A stretch of DNA of 64,000 nucleotides from Lachnospiraceae bacterium (lineage in GTDB: Bacteria > Bacillota > Clostridia > Lachnospirales > Lachnospiraceae), in contig JAAWBT010000089.1 of assembly GCA_022792835.1 (NCBI GenBank), positions 1 through 64,000 of the forward strand, given 5' to 3'. Below, piece by piece: positions 50,782-59,354 of this stretch. Position numbers and translations under genes: made by a program. Below the pieces are notes generated by a model that had not been told where the DNA came from, made no database searches, and worked only from the letters and a program-made list of their open reading frames with translations. The stretch's first letter is position 1; every line of letters starts with the position of its first letter.

Positions 50782-51835
50782 AAAATTGATGGACATTGCA
50801 AAGACGGTTGCTGCGGTCCTTTTGTCCTTTGCGGCGACGATTGTTCTTATCTTTTTGGTGAGCAGTACTCCTCTGGAGACGATTAAGGACTTTTTCCTGG
50901 GCCCCTTTGCCACGGTGCGGCGGATGGGAAACATCATTGAAATGGCCATTCCCATTGTCTTTACAAGCTGTGGGATCTGTATTATGTATGCCACGGGACA
51001 CGTCAACATGGGATCTTCTGGCTGCTTTTACATAGGAGGTCTGGTGGCCTCTGCCGTCGCTTTTCGATTTCAGATGGCGGCAGGGTTCCATCCGGCTGCG
51101 GCTCTGCTTCTTGGAGGCCTGGTAGGCGCTTTTGTGGCAGCGATCCCGGCGATATTCCGGATCCGGTGGGAAATCAATGAGGTGGTTTCCTCGCTGATGC
51201 TTAATTATATTGTGGTATTTTTCGGAACCTGGCTTCTCAGGGCATTTATGCTGGATCCGACGGCAGGATTCAACGCCAGTGAAGCTTACAGGGACACTGC
51301 CATGCTCCCTGCGATTATTTCGGGGACAAGAATCCACGCGGGACTTTTGATCGCGGCTGTGGTGGTGGTCTTTTCCTGGCTGTTTTTAAAAAAGACCAAA
51401 TGGGGCTACCAGATCCGGATGATGGGAAACAACAGCAGTTTTGCCGTGTATTCCGGTATAGGAGTTACAGGGATCCTTCTGGCCTCCCAGCTCATTGGCG
51501 GTTTTCTGGCAGGGCTTGGCGGAGCGACGGAGTGCCTGGGAATGTACACCAGATTTGAGTGGGCGGCAGCCCCCTCGACCGGATTTGACGGCATTATGGT
51601 AGCGGCTATCAGCAGGCGGAACCCGGCCATGGTTCCTGTGGCAGCCTTGTTTTTGGCTTACGTGCGGGTGGGAGCGGATGTGATCTCCCGTACCAGCGAC
51701 GTGCCGGCAGAGATTGTGAGCATCATCCAGGCATTGATCATCATGCTGGTGGGAGCGCAGATGTTCCTGAACCGGTTCCGGCACAGGCAGATTGTGAAAG
51801 CTTCGGAGCGCCAGCTTGCAAAGGAGGGTAATTAA
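50762..51835 (+). CDS. Nucleoside ABC importer permease (YufP-like)
   Basis: A 357-residue permease with about ten helices. VFTSCGICIMYATGHVNMGSSG and the RIRWEINEVVSSLMLNYIVV motif are typical of the BPD_transp_2 family in BMP-linked importers. The ATG at 50762, with AGGAGG 8-9 bases before it, lies within the ATPase end; a longer frame from 50702 is not used. It pairs with the next gene, whose ATG abuts its stop directly. Confidence 0.93.
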   Translation: MSVKQIEKLMDIAKTVAAVLLSFAATIVLIFLVSSTPLETIKDFFLGPFATVRRMGNIIEMAIPIVFTSCGICIMYATGHVNMGSSGCFYIGGLVASAVAFRFQMAAGFHPAAALLLGGLVGAFVAAIPAIFRIRWEINEVVSSLMLNYIVVFFGTWLLRAFMLDPTAGFNASEAYRDTAMLPAIISGTRIHAGLLIAAVVVVFSWLFLKKTKWGYQIRMMGNNSSFAVYSGIGVTGILLASQLIGGFLAGLGGATECLGMYTRFEWAAAPSTGFDGIMVAAISRRNPAMVPVAALFLAYVRVGADVISRTSDVPAEIVSIIQALIIMLVGAQMFLNRFRHRQIVKASERQLAKEGN

Positions 51836-52762
51836 ATGAACGTCTGGGATATCATCTTTACGACGGAGTTCGGCTATATGATCTTCCGGGTAACCACGCC
51901 GATCCTTTTTACAGCGCTGGGAGCTATGATCAGCCGCCGGGCCGGGATCATGAATATCAGTTTGGAGGGATTGATGCTGGTAGGCGCACTGTTTGGCGTG
52001 ATTGGGAGCGCCTACAGCCAAAGCGTGGTGGCAGGTGTCCTGTCTGCCGTAGCGGCAAGCCTGGTCATGTCGCTGTTGTTCGCCTATTTTGTCCTCAAAT
52101 TAAAATCCGACTTGATTCTGACGGGAATCGCCCTGAATCTGATGGCCTCCGGCGGTACGGTATTCCTCCTGTCGGTGCTCTGTGGGGACAAAGGGGTGTC
52201 CACTTCCATGAATAGTCTGGTGGTGCCTGCCGTGGAGCTGCCTCTGATCCGGCACATCCCAGTGCTGGGGCCGATCCTTTCGGGCCACAATTTGTTGACT
52301 TATGCGGCTCTCCTTTGCGTGGCTCTGGTTTATCTTCTGATCAACAAGAGTCCCCTGGGGCTTCGGATCCGTTCTGTGGGAGAAAATCCCTCGGCGGCAG
52401 AGTCAGTGGGGATCAGTGTGGTGAAGACCAGGTTTACGGCGCTTGTCTTTACCGGGATTTTGAGCGGACTGGGAGGGGCCTACATGTCCATGGGCTATGT
52501 CTCCTGGTTTGCCAGAGATATGGCGGCAGGACGAGGCTATATGGCCCTGGCGGCCCAGAATTTAGGAAATGCGACACCAATCGGAACCTTTTTGTCCAGT
52601 TTCCTGTTCGGCATTGCGGATGCCATGTCCAGCAGTCTCCAGGTTTTAAGTGTTCCGGCAGAATTTATCCAGATGCTTCCCTATGTGACGACGATCATTG
52701 GTTTGATCCTTTTTGCCGTGAACAGGAAGCGCAAGTCTGCGAAGGCCAGGATGAAGTTGTAG
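51836..52762 (+). CDS. Nucleoside ABC importer permease (YufQ-like)
   Basis: A 308-residue permease of the BPD_transp_2 family. ALGAMISRRAGIMNISLEGLM followed by LVGALFG is the hallmark of this subunit, and KSPLGLRIRSVGENPSAAES and GYMALAAQNLGNATPIG are also conserved. It forms the channel with the preceding permease. No spacer separates the genes, indicating coupled translation. The next gene starts 52 bp later. Confidence 0.94.
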   Translation: MNVWDIIFTTEFGYMIFRVTTPILFTALGAMISRRAGIMNISLEGLMLVGALFGVIGSAYSQSVVAGVLSAVAASLVMSLLFAYFVLKLKSDLILTGIALNLMASGGTVFLLSVLCGDKGVSTSMNSLVVPAVELPLIRHIPVLGPILSGHNLLTYAALLCVALVYLLINKSPLGLRIRSVGENPSAAESVGISVVKTRFTALVFTGILSGLGGAYMSMGYVSWFARDMAAGRGYMALAAQNLGNATPIGTFLSSFLFGIADAMSSSLQVLSVPAEFIQMLPYVTTIIGLILFAVNRKRKSAKARMKL

Positions 52763-52814
52763 GAAAAACGAAAGAGTCTCGGAGAGATTCAGAAATGATT
52801 TATTTAAGGAAGGA

Positions 52815-53780
52815 ATGAGAAAAGACATGAAAAAAATTCCTATTATTATGGACTGTGACCCAGGACATGACGACGCCATCGCCATGGTACTGGCCCTCTC
52901 TTCGGAAAAACTGCAGGTGCTGGGAGTCACAAGCTGTTCTGGGAATCAGACCATTGAAAAAACCACAGACAATGCCAGGAAGATCCTGGAGTTTCTTGGA
53001 AGACGGGAGGTTCCTGTGGCGAAGGGGCGCAGCTGTCCTCTGCTGAATGAGGGAAGGACGGCGGCGGGGGCCCACGGAGAGACTGGACTTGACGGGCCAA
53101 TCCTGCCGGAACCAGTGGCCCCTCTCAGGGAAGAGACGGCGGTGGAGTTTATGGCAAAGCTACTGGAAGAAAGTGAGGACAAGGTGACCTTAGTGCCCAC
53201 AGGCCCCTTGACCAATATCGGCACATTGATCCTTTCTTATCCTCATCTCCTTCCGAAGATTGAACGGATCTGTATGATGGGTGGTTCTGTGGTCAGCGGC
53301 TGCAGCGACAAGGGGGCATCAGAGTTCAATATCCTGGTGGATGCTTACGCGGCGGACATTGTATTCACCTCAGGGATTCCCATCACGATGATGGGGCTGG
53401 ATGTGACGAATTTTTCGACCATTGGATATGGGGAGGAGAAAGAGGCTTTTCGAAACAGCGGCCCTGTGGGAAAATTCGTGGCAGAGCTGGTGGACTTTTT
53501 TGGACGTCTCTTCCAGATGGTCGGTTGGCCGGGGGCGCCCATTCATGACGCCTGTGCGGTGGCCTGGCTGATGGAGCCGGAGATTTTTGAGTCTGAGGAT
53601 TTGTATGTGGAAATAGACTTAAACGGGGAAAATACGTATGCCAGTACAGTGGCGGATAATTACGGGCTGTCCGGTAAGGCTCCCAATGTGACGGTGTGCC
53701 TGAAATCAGATCAGAAACGGTTCGTAAAGCTTCTTTTAGAAGCCTGTAAAAGCTATGAGAGGGAGGGAACAGTGCAATGA
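52815..53780 (+). CDS. Inosine-uridine preferring nucleoside hydrolase (IUNH)
   Basis: A 321-residue nucleoside hydrolase. The Ca2+-binding opening is intact, IIMDCDPGHDDAIAM (four Asp), and the late His-Asp pair is present in GAPIHDACAVAWL near residue 244, as are NIGTLILSYPHLLPKI and MMGGSVVSGCSDKGASEFN. It cleaves imported ribonucleosides to base and ribose. Start: ATG 52815 (after AAGGA) or 52827 (MKKIPIIMD); the former has better spacing. It overlaps the next gene by 4 bp. Confidence 0.93.
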   Translation: MRKDMKKIPIIMDCDPGHDDAIAMVLALSSEKLQVLGVTSCSGNQTIEKTTDNARKILEFLGRREVPVAKGRSCPLLNEGRTAAGAHGETGLDGPILPEPVAPLREETAVEFMAKLLEESEDKVTLVPTGPLTNIGTLILSYPHLLPKIERICMMGGSVVSGCSDKGASEFNILVDAYAADIVFTSGIPITMMGLDVTNFSTIGYGEEKEAFRNSGPVGKFVAELVDFFGRLFQMVGWPGAPIHDACAVAWLMEPEIFESEDLYVEIDLNGENTYASTVADNYGLSGKAPNVTVCLKSDQKRFVKLLLEACKSYEREGTVQ

Positions 53781-54715
53781 GCAAGAAAATTCCTGTTGTG
53801 ATTGATCTGGACGGGGGAGCGGACGGACTCTGGGGGCTGGCTGTTGCCGCCGCTTATGCGGATAAGCTGGATCTTAAGGCGGTGACTGTCTGCGCGGGGA
53901 AACAGAGGGCAGACCATGCCTTTTCCAATGGAGCTTCCTACGGGGCGCTTTTGAAGCTTTCCTGTCCCTTTTATAGAGGAAGCGAGAGGCCGGTGCTCTT
54001 AAAAGAGAGACCGGAATGGAAGGGGGACGGCCCGGACGGAAAGCTTGGGATGTCCCTTCCAGAGCCTATTTCCTATGAGGAGGGCTATGCCTGGGACGCG
54101 ATTTACAGGGAGGCTGTGGCGGCAGAAGGGGAACTCAGGGTGGTCTGCTTTGGCCCTATGACGAACCTTGCCATCGCTTTATTTAAATATGAAGGGCTGG
54201 CTTCACTCGTCAAAAAGGTGATCTTTGTGGGAGGGAGCTATGATTACGGGAATGCCTCCGCAGTGACAGAGATCAACATGGCCACAGACCCGGAGGCGGC
54301 CAGGGCGGTCTTTCGCAGCGGGATTCCGAAAACCATGGTCGGCTTCAATGCCATACGGGAGAGCGCCCTCTCTGATGAGCAGATCCGAGAGGTCATGGGA
54401 GAGAAACTTTCCGGGGAGTTGTTTTTACAGTGTTCGGCAGGGCGGGAAAAGCTTCTCTCCCGGGTCTGCTTCGGGGCGGCCCTTGGGATGGCGGCCCTTC
54501 TCGAACCGGATTTGCTGTCCTGGGTGAGATATCATTTGACAATAGAGACAAAAAGCAACCTTTGCAGAGGACGCACGACGCCCCTCAACATGTATTCTCC
54601 CAGAGGGTTTGAGAAAGATACCGATATCGCCATGGGAGTGGATATGGAGCGCTATGTAAAATTTCTTAAGGGGGCGGTCGAGAGAATGGATGTGAAAGAT
54701 ATTACATGGATTTAA
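53777..54715 (+). CDS. Degenerate nucleoside-hydrolase paralogue, probable pseudoenzyme
   Basis: A 312-residue protein clearly of the IUNH fold (FGPMTNLAIALFKYEG, KVIFVGGSYDYGNASAVTEIN, ATDPEAARAVFRSGIP) but altered at the active site. The opening reads VIDLDGGADGLWG where active enzymes have DxDPGxDDA, losing the second Asp of the DD pair. The late His-Asp pair is replaced by CFGAALGMAALL. It may bind a nucleoside without cleaving it, act on a different ligand or serve as a partner subunit of the upstream enzyme, with which it overlaps by 4 bp (ATGA). The frame is open and well conserved, so it is not a broken gene. Confidence 0.85.
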   Translation: MSKKIPVVIDLDGGADGLWGLAVAAAYADKLDLKAVTVCAGKQRADHAFSNGASYGALLKLSCPFYRGSERPVLLKERPEWKGDGPDGKLGMSLPEPISYEEGYAWDAIYREAVAAEGELRVVCFGPMTNLAIALFKYEGLASLVKKVIFVGGSYDYGNASAVTEINMATDPEAARAVFRSGIPKTMVGFNAIRESALSDEQIREVMGEKLSGELFLQCSAGREKLLSRVCFGAALGMAALLEPDLLSWVRYHLTIETKSNLCRGRTTPLNMYSPRGFEKDTDIAMGVDMERYVKFLKGAVERMDVKDITWI

Positions 54716-55878
54716 AGACACAAAAACGGCAGTATTTTTATATCTGCATGGTTTACCTGTTTTACTATGCAGGGTATACGGCATATTTTTCCTTTTTGAC
54801 TGTGTTTCTCAAGGGAGAAGGGTATGCTACCAGCGATATCGGCCTGGTTATGACTTGTATCTCTCTGGTAAATCTGGTGTCTCAGCCCCTCCTTGGACAG
54901 CTTGGAGACACCAGATTCTCCATCAAACGGATTGTGGCTGCAGGGATGTGCGTAACCATTCCAGGAGCATTCCTTTTGGGCGGGGCGGCAGGAGGATTCC
55001 TTCTGGCTTTGGGGAGCATTCTTTTGGTGGCGTTTTTCGACTATTCCATGATCGGGCTTTTGGATACCTGGACAAACTTGTCGAAAGAAGAAAATCCTAG
55101 GATCAATTACAGTGTAGCCAGAGGGATGGGAAGTGTCTCCAGCGCTGCAGCAGCTCTGCTGATTGGGGATGCCCTGGCCCGGTTTGGGAATGACAAGATT
55201 TTTCTGTTCCATGGAGTGTTTATGGCGGCCGCTCTTGTTTTCGTCCTTTTGTTTCAAGAAGCGCCTTGTGTGGGAAGAGACGGATCTGGAGGAAAAAGAG
55301 AATCCATGGGACAGGCGCTTAAGTCTCTTTTCCTAAATAAAAAGTACTGCTGCTATATCATTGCCATCTTCACGGTCAATATGGGATGGAGAGCGATTAT
55401 TACTTACCTTCCGGTGATCCTTCTGGACTTTGGCGGGAACAGCAGCCATCAGGGCGTTGCCATGGCCGTCTGTACCATCGGGATTGCCCCGGTGATGTTT
55501 GTCTATCCCAGACTTTTAAAACGGTTTGGGATTGAAAGAATGATACAGGCCGGTTATCTTTTGACCATTGTGCGGGTGTTTAGTATCTGTTTTGTACAGA
55601 ACCTTTGGATGATGGTCTGGTTTCAGGCATTTGAAGCGGTCTCCTTTGGAATTTTGCAGCCGTCCATGATTGAATATGTGACGAAGGCTGTGCCTGCAAA
55701 AAACCGGGCTCTGGCGGTTAGTGTGGCGGCGGCTGTCCAGATGGCGCTTTGCGGGACAGTGGGCAATTACCTGGCCGGGATTTTTTTAGAGTACTTCGAT
55801 TTTCATCTCTTATTTTTAACCTTTGGCTGCATTGGGAGCCTCGGCTTTGTGGCGCTGCGCCGGAGTGTGAAAGCCTGA
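54706..55878 (+). CDS. MFS transporter in the nucleoside operon
   Basis: A 390-residue, 12-helix major facilitator protein. It starts LFYYAGYTAYFSFLTVFLKGEGY and has the typical loop 2-3 region (LVSQPLLGQLGDTRFSIKR). It resembles the NupG/LacY-like branch in organisation. It overlaps the end of the IUNH paralogue by 10 bp, so it belongs to the operon; nucleoside or nucleobase/ribose transport is inferred from context. Its stop is followed by about 130 bp before the marR gene. Confidence 0.87.
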   Translation: MDLKTQKRQYFYICMVYLFYYAGYTAYFSFLTVFLKGEGYATSDIGLVMTCISLVNLVSQPLLGQLGDTRFSIKRIVAAGMCVTIPGAFLLGGAAGGFLLALGSILLVAFFDYSMIGLLDTWTNLSKEENPRINYSVARGMGSVSSAAAALLIGDALARFGNDKIFLFHGVFMAAALVFVLLFQEAPCVGRDGSGGKRESMGQALKSLFLNKKYCCYIIAIFTVNMGWRAIITYLPVILLDFGGNSSHQGVAMAVCTIGIAPVMFVYPRLLKRFGIERMIQAGYLLTIVRVFSICFVQNLWMMVWFQAFEAVSFGILQPSMIEYVTKAVPAKNRALAVSVAAAVQMALCGTVGNYLAGIFLEYFDFHLLFLTFGCIGSLGFVALRRSVKA

Positions 55879-56010
55879 TAAGAAAATACAGGAGAAAATT
55901 GGAAACATAGGGGCAGGATGGTTGAAAAACCTTTGGAAAAGGAGTAAAATTAGGATAAAAATAGTAGAGAATGGCTGCGGGCAGATTTTGGAGAAGAGGG
56001 GCAAAAGACA

Positions 56011-56502
56011 ATGGATGAAGAGCGGAGAGAAAAGCTGATGAATTTGTCAGACATGGTGGACAATCTGTATAAACGGGGGAGGCAGAGCCGTTCCATGGAG
56101 AACAGCCCCCGTTACTATGGGAGTGACATTCTTTTGTATCCCAATGAGGTCTACACCCTGAAAGCCATTGCCCAGAATGAGGGAATCAACCAGACGGAGC
56201 TGACGAAGGTGATGTTTCGGACCAAAGGGGCCACCTCGGTGGTGGTCAGGAAGCTGGTGAATAAGAAACTGGTGGAGCAGCGGGCGGGAGAGGAGGACCT
56301 GCGGATCAGCCGTTTATATCCGACGAAAAAGGGCCTGGAGGTCTACCGGGCCCATTTGGAATATGATTTAAAATATCTGGATCAGCTTGCAGACCGGCTG
56401 AACATCTCCCTGGATGATCTGATCACAGCAAACCGGGTGCTGCGGATCCTGATTCGCTCTTTCGATGAACGGAAAGAGGAAGAGAATCATAGAGAGCAGT
56501 AG
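56011..56502 (+). CDS. MarR-family transcriptional regulator
   Basis: A 163-residue winged-helix regulator. The DNA-binding part is ALKAIAQNEGINQTELTKVMFRTK with the recognition helix in KGATSVVVRKLVNKKLV and the wing RAGEEDLRISRLYPTKKG, all typical for MarR. It is the only regulator near the nucleoside operon, and the two AGTTTAT-type palindromes at 47858 and 47924 are its likely sites, which would make it the local repressor. The ligand may be a nucleoside or base. It is convergent with the aminotransferase gene, 13 bp away. Confidence 0.92.
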   Translation: MDEERREKLMNLSDMVDNLYKRGRQSRSMENSPRYYGSDILLYPNEVYTLKAIAQNEGINQTELTKVMFRTKGATSVVVRKLVNKKLVEQRAGEEDLRISRLYPTKKGLEVYRAHLEYDLKYLDQLADRLNISLDDLITANRVLRILIRSFDERKEEENHREQ

Positions 56503-56533
56503 GGAGCCTGGGCGGTCAGCCTGGAAGGCTCCC
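56502..56533. terminator. Shared hairpin between convergent marR and aminotransferase genes
   Basis: GGGAGCC (56502-56508) pairs with GGCTCCC (56527-56533) across both stop codons. It is short and without U-run, so it is only a possible bidirectional terminator. Confidence 0.35.
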
Positions 56534-57649
56534 CAGGAAAGCAGTCTTCAGGCTGGTTTTCAAAATCACTCCCAGTTTTGCAAATACTTCGTCCAGGGCA
56601 CCAAACACCTCGGCCATGTCAGAGACATTGGCATTTTCCCCCATGTGCCCGATGCGGATTACTTTTCCAGAAAGGCTTCCAAAGGAGCCGGCCAGCAGGA
56701 TCTTGTGATCCTTTTTCATGGAAGTCAGGATGGCCTTGTCTGTGGTGCCTTTTGGGACTTCAAAGACGGTGACTGTGCTGGAAAAGCCGCTTTTTAAATA
56801 AAGAGTGAGTCCGGCTTTGGTGACAGCGTACCTTGCGGCGGCGCCGATGGCGGCGTGGCGTTTCAAAATGTCTTTGTCTGCCTCAATGTTGTCGATGGCG
56901 GCCCGCAGCCCGTAAATGTCGCTGATGGGCATGGTATAGGGGAACCATTTTTCTTCATAATAGTGTTCAAATACCTTTAAGTTTGCATAGAAGGACGCGA
57001 TGGGCGTCTTTCTTTCTTTTATGGCCTTTTTGGCGTCCGCGCTAATGGTGACAAAGGCCAGCCCAGGGGGCGCGGAGACTACCTTCTGGGAACCGCCGCA
57101 CAGCAGGTCGATCTGTGCCCTATCGGCCCGTACTTCTTCGCCGAACATGGCAGAGACAGAATCAACTACAGTCAGGATACCGTATTTTTTGAGAAGCGGG
57201 CAGAGCTTCCCAATGTCGTTTAACACCCCGCTGGGGGTATCGCCGTGGACCACAGTGGCATATTTGTAATCATGGCTTTTCGAAAGAAAAGCTTCAAGCT
57301 CTGTGACGTCGATGGGACTTCGTCCGTCCACTGTGTAAAGGCTTGGGATACCGCCGTACATGGAGACAAAGTCAGCGAACCCTTTCCCATAAATTCCATT
57401 GTCCAGAACCAGGACCTGGTCGCCTGGCTCTGTGATGGAGGCACAGGCGGCCTCCAGGCCAAGGATTCCTTCCCCGCCCAGGATCAGAGTCTCGTTTTTT
57501 GTGTGGAGGAGCCGGCTGATTTTTTCACAGGTTTCTTTATAAAACTCCACGAAATCTTCGTCCAGATCCGGGTTGGTACAGGGAAGGCTTCTTGCCAGCC
57601 GTACATTTTCAGCCACCTGTGTGGGGCCGGGAGTCATAATTTTGTACAT
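56516..57649 (-). CDS. PLP-dependent class V aminotransferase (alanine-glyoxylate/serine-pyruvate type)
   Basis: A 377-residue fold-type I aminotransferase. The N-terminus MYKIMTPGPTQVAENVR is typical of the serine-pyruvate/alanine-glyoxylate group; the PLP Lys is Lys189 in GGSQKVVSAPPGLAF and the cofactor Asp in TVVDSVSAMFG. The frame extends far upstream into the ECF gene, but AAAGGA lies about 10 bases before the ATG at 57649, so that start is used; ATG 57658 would abut the ribosome site. It is transcribed with the ECF S-component 29 bp upstream. Substrates are unknown. Confidence 0.92.
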   Translation of the reverse strand: MYKIMTPGPTQVAENVRLARSLPCTNPDLDEDFVEFYKETCEKISRLLHTKNETLILGGEGILGLEAACASITEPGDQVLVLDNGIYGKGFADFVSMYGGIPSLYTVDGRSPIDVTELEAFLSKSHDYKYATVVHGDTPSGVLNDIGKLCPLLKKYGILTVVDSVSAMFGEEVRADRAQIDLLCGGSQKVVSAPPGLAFVTISADAKKAIKERKTPIASFYANLKVFEHYYEEKWFPYTMPISDIYGLRAAIDNIEADKDILKRHAAIGAAARYAVTKAGLTLYLKSGFSSTVTVFEVPKGTTDKAILTSMKKDHKILLAGSFGSLSGKVIRIGHMGENANVSDMAEVFGALDEVFAKLGVILKTSLKTAFLGSLPG

Positions 57650-57678
57650 GTAAAACATTCCTTTCCGATTTCCAGGGG

Positions 57679-58221
57679 TCATTGGAGCCCCGATTTTTTG
57701 ACGGCTGTGTTTAAAACGCCGATGACAAAGAGGACGATGACGGCAGCTATGCCGATCTGGACAAGATTTCCGGGGATGGAAATGGCAGGGGCGAGGAGGC
57801 TTCCATAAATGACAGCTTCCGCAAGGTAATAGCCGGCCACCTTGATTGCGCAGGCGGCAAGGATGGCTGCCACATACCAGAAGTAATTCTGATGGTTTTC
57901 TTTTTCTGTCATCCATCCTACCACATATCCCATGAGGCCGACGATGATCAGCGTAAAAGGCGCCCACAAAGTCCAGCCGGAAAGCAGGTCAAAGAGCCCC
58001 ATGCCGATGCCGCCGGCGATCATTCCGGTCTTTTTGCCAAAGAGGATGGCCCCTATGAACAGGGGGACGTTGCCCAGATGAATCAGTCCGCCGTTGGCTG
58101 AGACGGGAAGTCGGACATTGATAAAAGCCGTAAAAAGATAGGTTAAGGCTGTGAAAAGGGCGGTGACGGTGAGGAATAAAACCATACGCTGTTCTTTTTT
58201 CTTTGTTTTGACCTGTTCCAT
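57679..58221 (-). CDS. ECF transporter S component (vitamin-type substrate binding)
   Basis: A 180-residue membrane protein with five or six helices. A basic N-terminus, then the LFLTVTALFTALTYLFTAFI helix and the signature NGGLIHLGNVPLFIGAILFG followed by KKTGMIAGGIGMGLFDLLSG identify an S component, which joins a shared EcfAAT module encoded elsewhere. The substrate is not determined. The neighbouring PLP-dependent aminotransferase makes vitamin B6 a possibility, but this is weak inference. The ribosome site AAAAGGAG precedes the start. It heads the two-gene minus-strand operon. Confidence 0.87.
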   Translation of the reverse strand: MEQVKTKKKEQRMVLFLTVTALFTALTYLFTAFINVRLPVSANGGLIHLGNVPLFIGAILFGKKTGMIAGGIGMGLFDLLSGWTLWAPFTLIIVGLMGYVVGWMTEKENHQNYFWYVAAILAACAIKVAGYYLAEAVIYGSLLAPAISIPGNLVQIGIAAVIVLFVIGVLNTAVKKSGLQ

Positions 58222-58396
58222 GATAAAATACTCCTTTTGCTGTACTGGGCCTGATGTCAGGGGACTTCACCGGCAGCCCGGGCCTGCCTGATTGTTAAAA
58301 AGTATGATAATGGATAAATGGCATTTTTGATAGAGCCAGTTTTTACAATTTTAACAAGGCCAGTTATGAAAAAGGAAAATTATAGAAATTTCGGTC
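58222..58396 (-). promoter_or_regulatory. Leader and control region of the ECF-aminotransferase operon
   Basis: On the minus strand two direct repeats AACTGGC (58365-58359 and 58341-58335, 24 bp apart) precede a leader that can form two hairpins (GGCAG-GCCCGGG-CTGCC and CCTGA-CA-TCAGG) before the ribosome site. Direct repeats of this kind are typical of MocR-type PLP-responsive regulators, but no such gene is present here. No known riboswitch class was recognised. Confidence 0.35.
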
Positions 58397-58427
58397 TTGA
58401 CTTCGAGTGGGAGGAAGGTAGTATGAT
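58397..58427 (+). promoter_or_regulatory. MerR-type promoter of the DUF362 gene, 19-bp spacer
   Basis: TTGACT (58397-58402) and TATGAT (58422-58427) are separated by 19 bp, the stretched spacing that MerR activators correct by twisting DNA. The spacer has CTTCGA-N5-AGGAAG, an imperfect version of the palindrome at 59811-59827. Confidence 0.7.
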
Positions 58428-58468
58428 AGAGGCAGCATGATGATATTCAAAGATGAGGAGGCTTGAAA

Positions 58469-59332
58469 ATGAAAGCAAAGGTTTATTTTTCAAAGGAAAT
58501 CTCCCCGGAAAAGGTATTGGAGCTTTATAAGCTGGCCGGGAAAGAGCTTGGCGGAAAGGTGGCCATAAAGGTCCATTCCGGCGAGAAGGGAAATCAGAAT
58601 TTTCTGACGCCGGATTTCTGGAAACCGGTGGTGGATTATGTGAAAGGAACTGTGGTGGAGTGCAACACAGCCTATGAAGGGGCAAGGAACACCACAGAGC
58701 GCCATGAGGCTCTGCTAAAGGAGCATGGCTGGAAGGATTTGTTTGCGGTAGAGATTTTGGACCGTGAGGGGCCGGATTTGGAGCTTCCCATTCCGGAGGG
58801 AAAGAATATTCAGAAAAACTTTGTGGGAAGGCATCTGGCTGACTATGATTCCATGCTGGTCCTTTCCCATTTCAAAGGACATCCCATGGGCGGCTATGGC
58901 GGAGCGCTGAAGCAGCTTTCCATCGGCGTGGCTTCTTCCTATGGCAAAGGCTACATCCATGGGCTGGGGAATCCGGACAATTTCTGGACTGCAGATCATG
59001 ACTCCTTCCTGGAGGCCATGGCAGAGGCAGCGGCTTCTGTGGTAGAGTATATGAAAGGGGATTTGGTCTACGTCAACGTGATGAAAAACATGTCTGTGGA
59101 CTGTGACTGCTGCGCGGTGGCAGAGGACCCCTGCATTCCGGATATGGGAATCATGGTATCCTTAGACCCCATTGCCATTGACCAGGCATGCCTGGATGTG
59201 GTCTATGGCTGTGACGTGCCCGGAAAGGCCCATTTCCTGGAGCGTGTGGAGTCCAGAAACGGCATCCATATCATTGAGCGTGCCGCGGAGCTTGGCTTTG
59301 GCTCCAGGGAGTACGAACTGATCGAGGTCTGA
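58469..59332 (+). CDS. DUF362 domain-containing protein
   Basis: A 287-residue protein of the DUF362 family: AIKVHSGEKGNQNFLTPDFW at the start, AYEGARNTTERHEALLKEHGW, the core LSHFKGHPMGGYGGALKQLS and a late VSLDPIAIDQACLDVVYG segment are typical. Many members carry a ferredoxin domain; here only a short Cys group (CDCCAVAEDPC, about residues 209-219) is present. Function is unknown. The ATG at 58469 has GAGGAG 8 bases upstream, while a TTG at 58463 is too close. It appears to be controlled by the MerR protein encoded downstream. Confidence 0.92.
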   Translation: MKAKVYFSKEISPEKVLELYKLAGKELGGKVAIKVHSGEKGNQNFLTPDFWKPVVDYVKGTVVECNTAYEGARNTTERHEALLKEHGWKDLFAVEILDREGPDLELPIPEGKNIQKNFVGRHLADYDSMLVLSHFKGHPMGGYGGALKQLSIGVASSYGKGYIHGLGNPDNFWTADHDSFLEAMAEAAASVVEYMKGDLVYVNVMKNMSVDCDCCAVAEDPCIPDMGIMVSLDPIAIDQACLDVVYGCDVPGKAHFLERVESRNGIHIIERAAELGFGSREYELIEV

Positions 59333-59354
59333 ACCGGAACATCATAATCTTTCT

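Noticed and set aside
57650-57967. N-terminal extension of the aminotransferase by 106 codons
   Set aside because: It runs in a different frame through the ECF gene and begins with unrelated sequence. The ribosome site and family N-terminus fit 57649.
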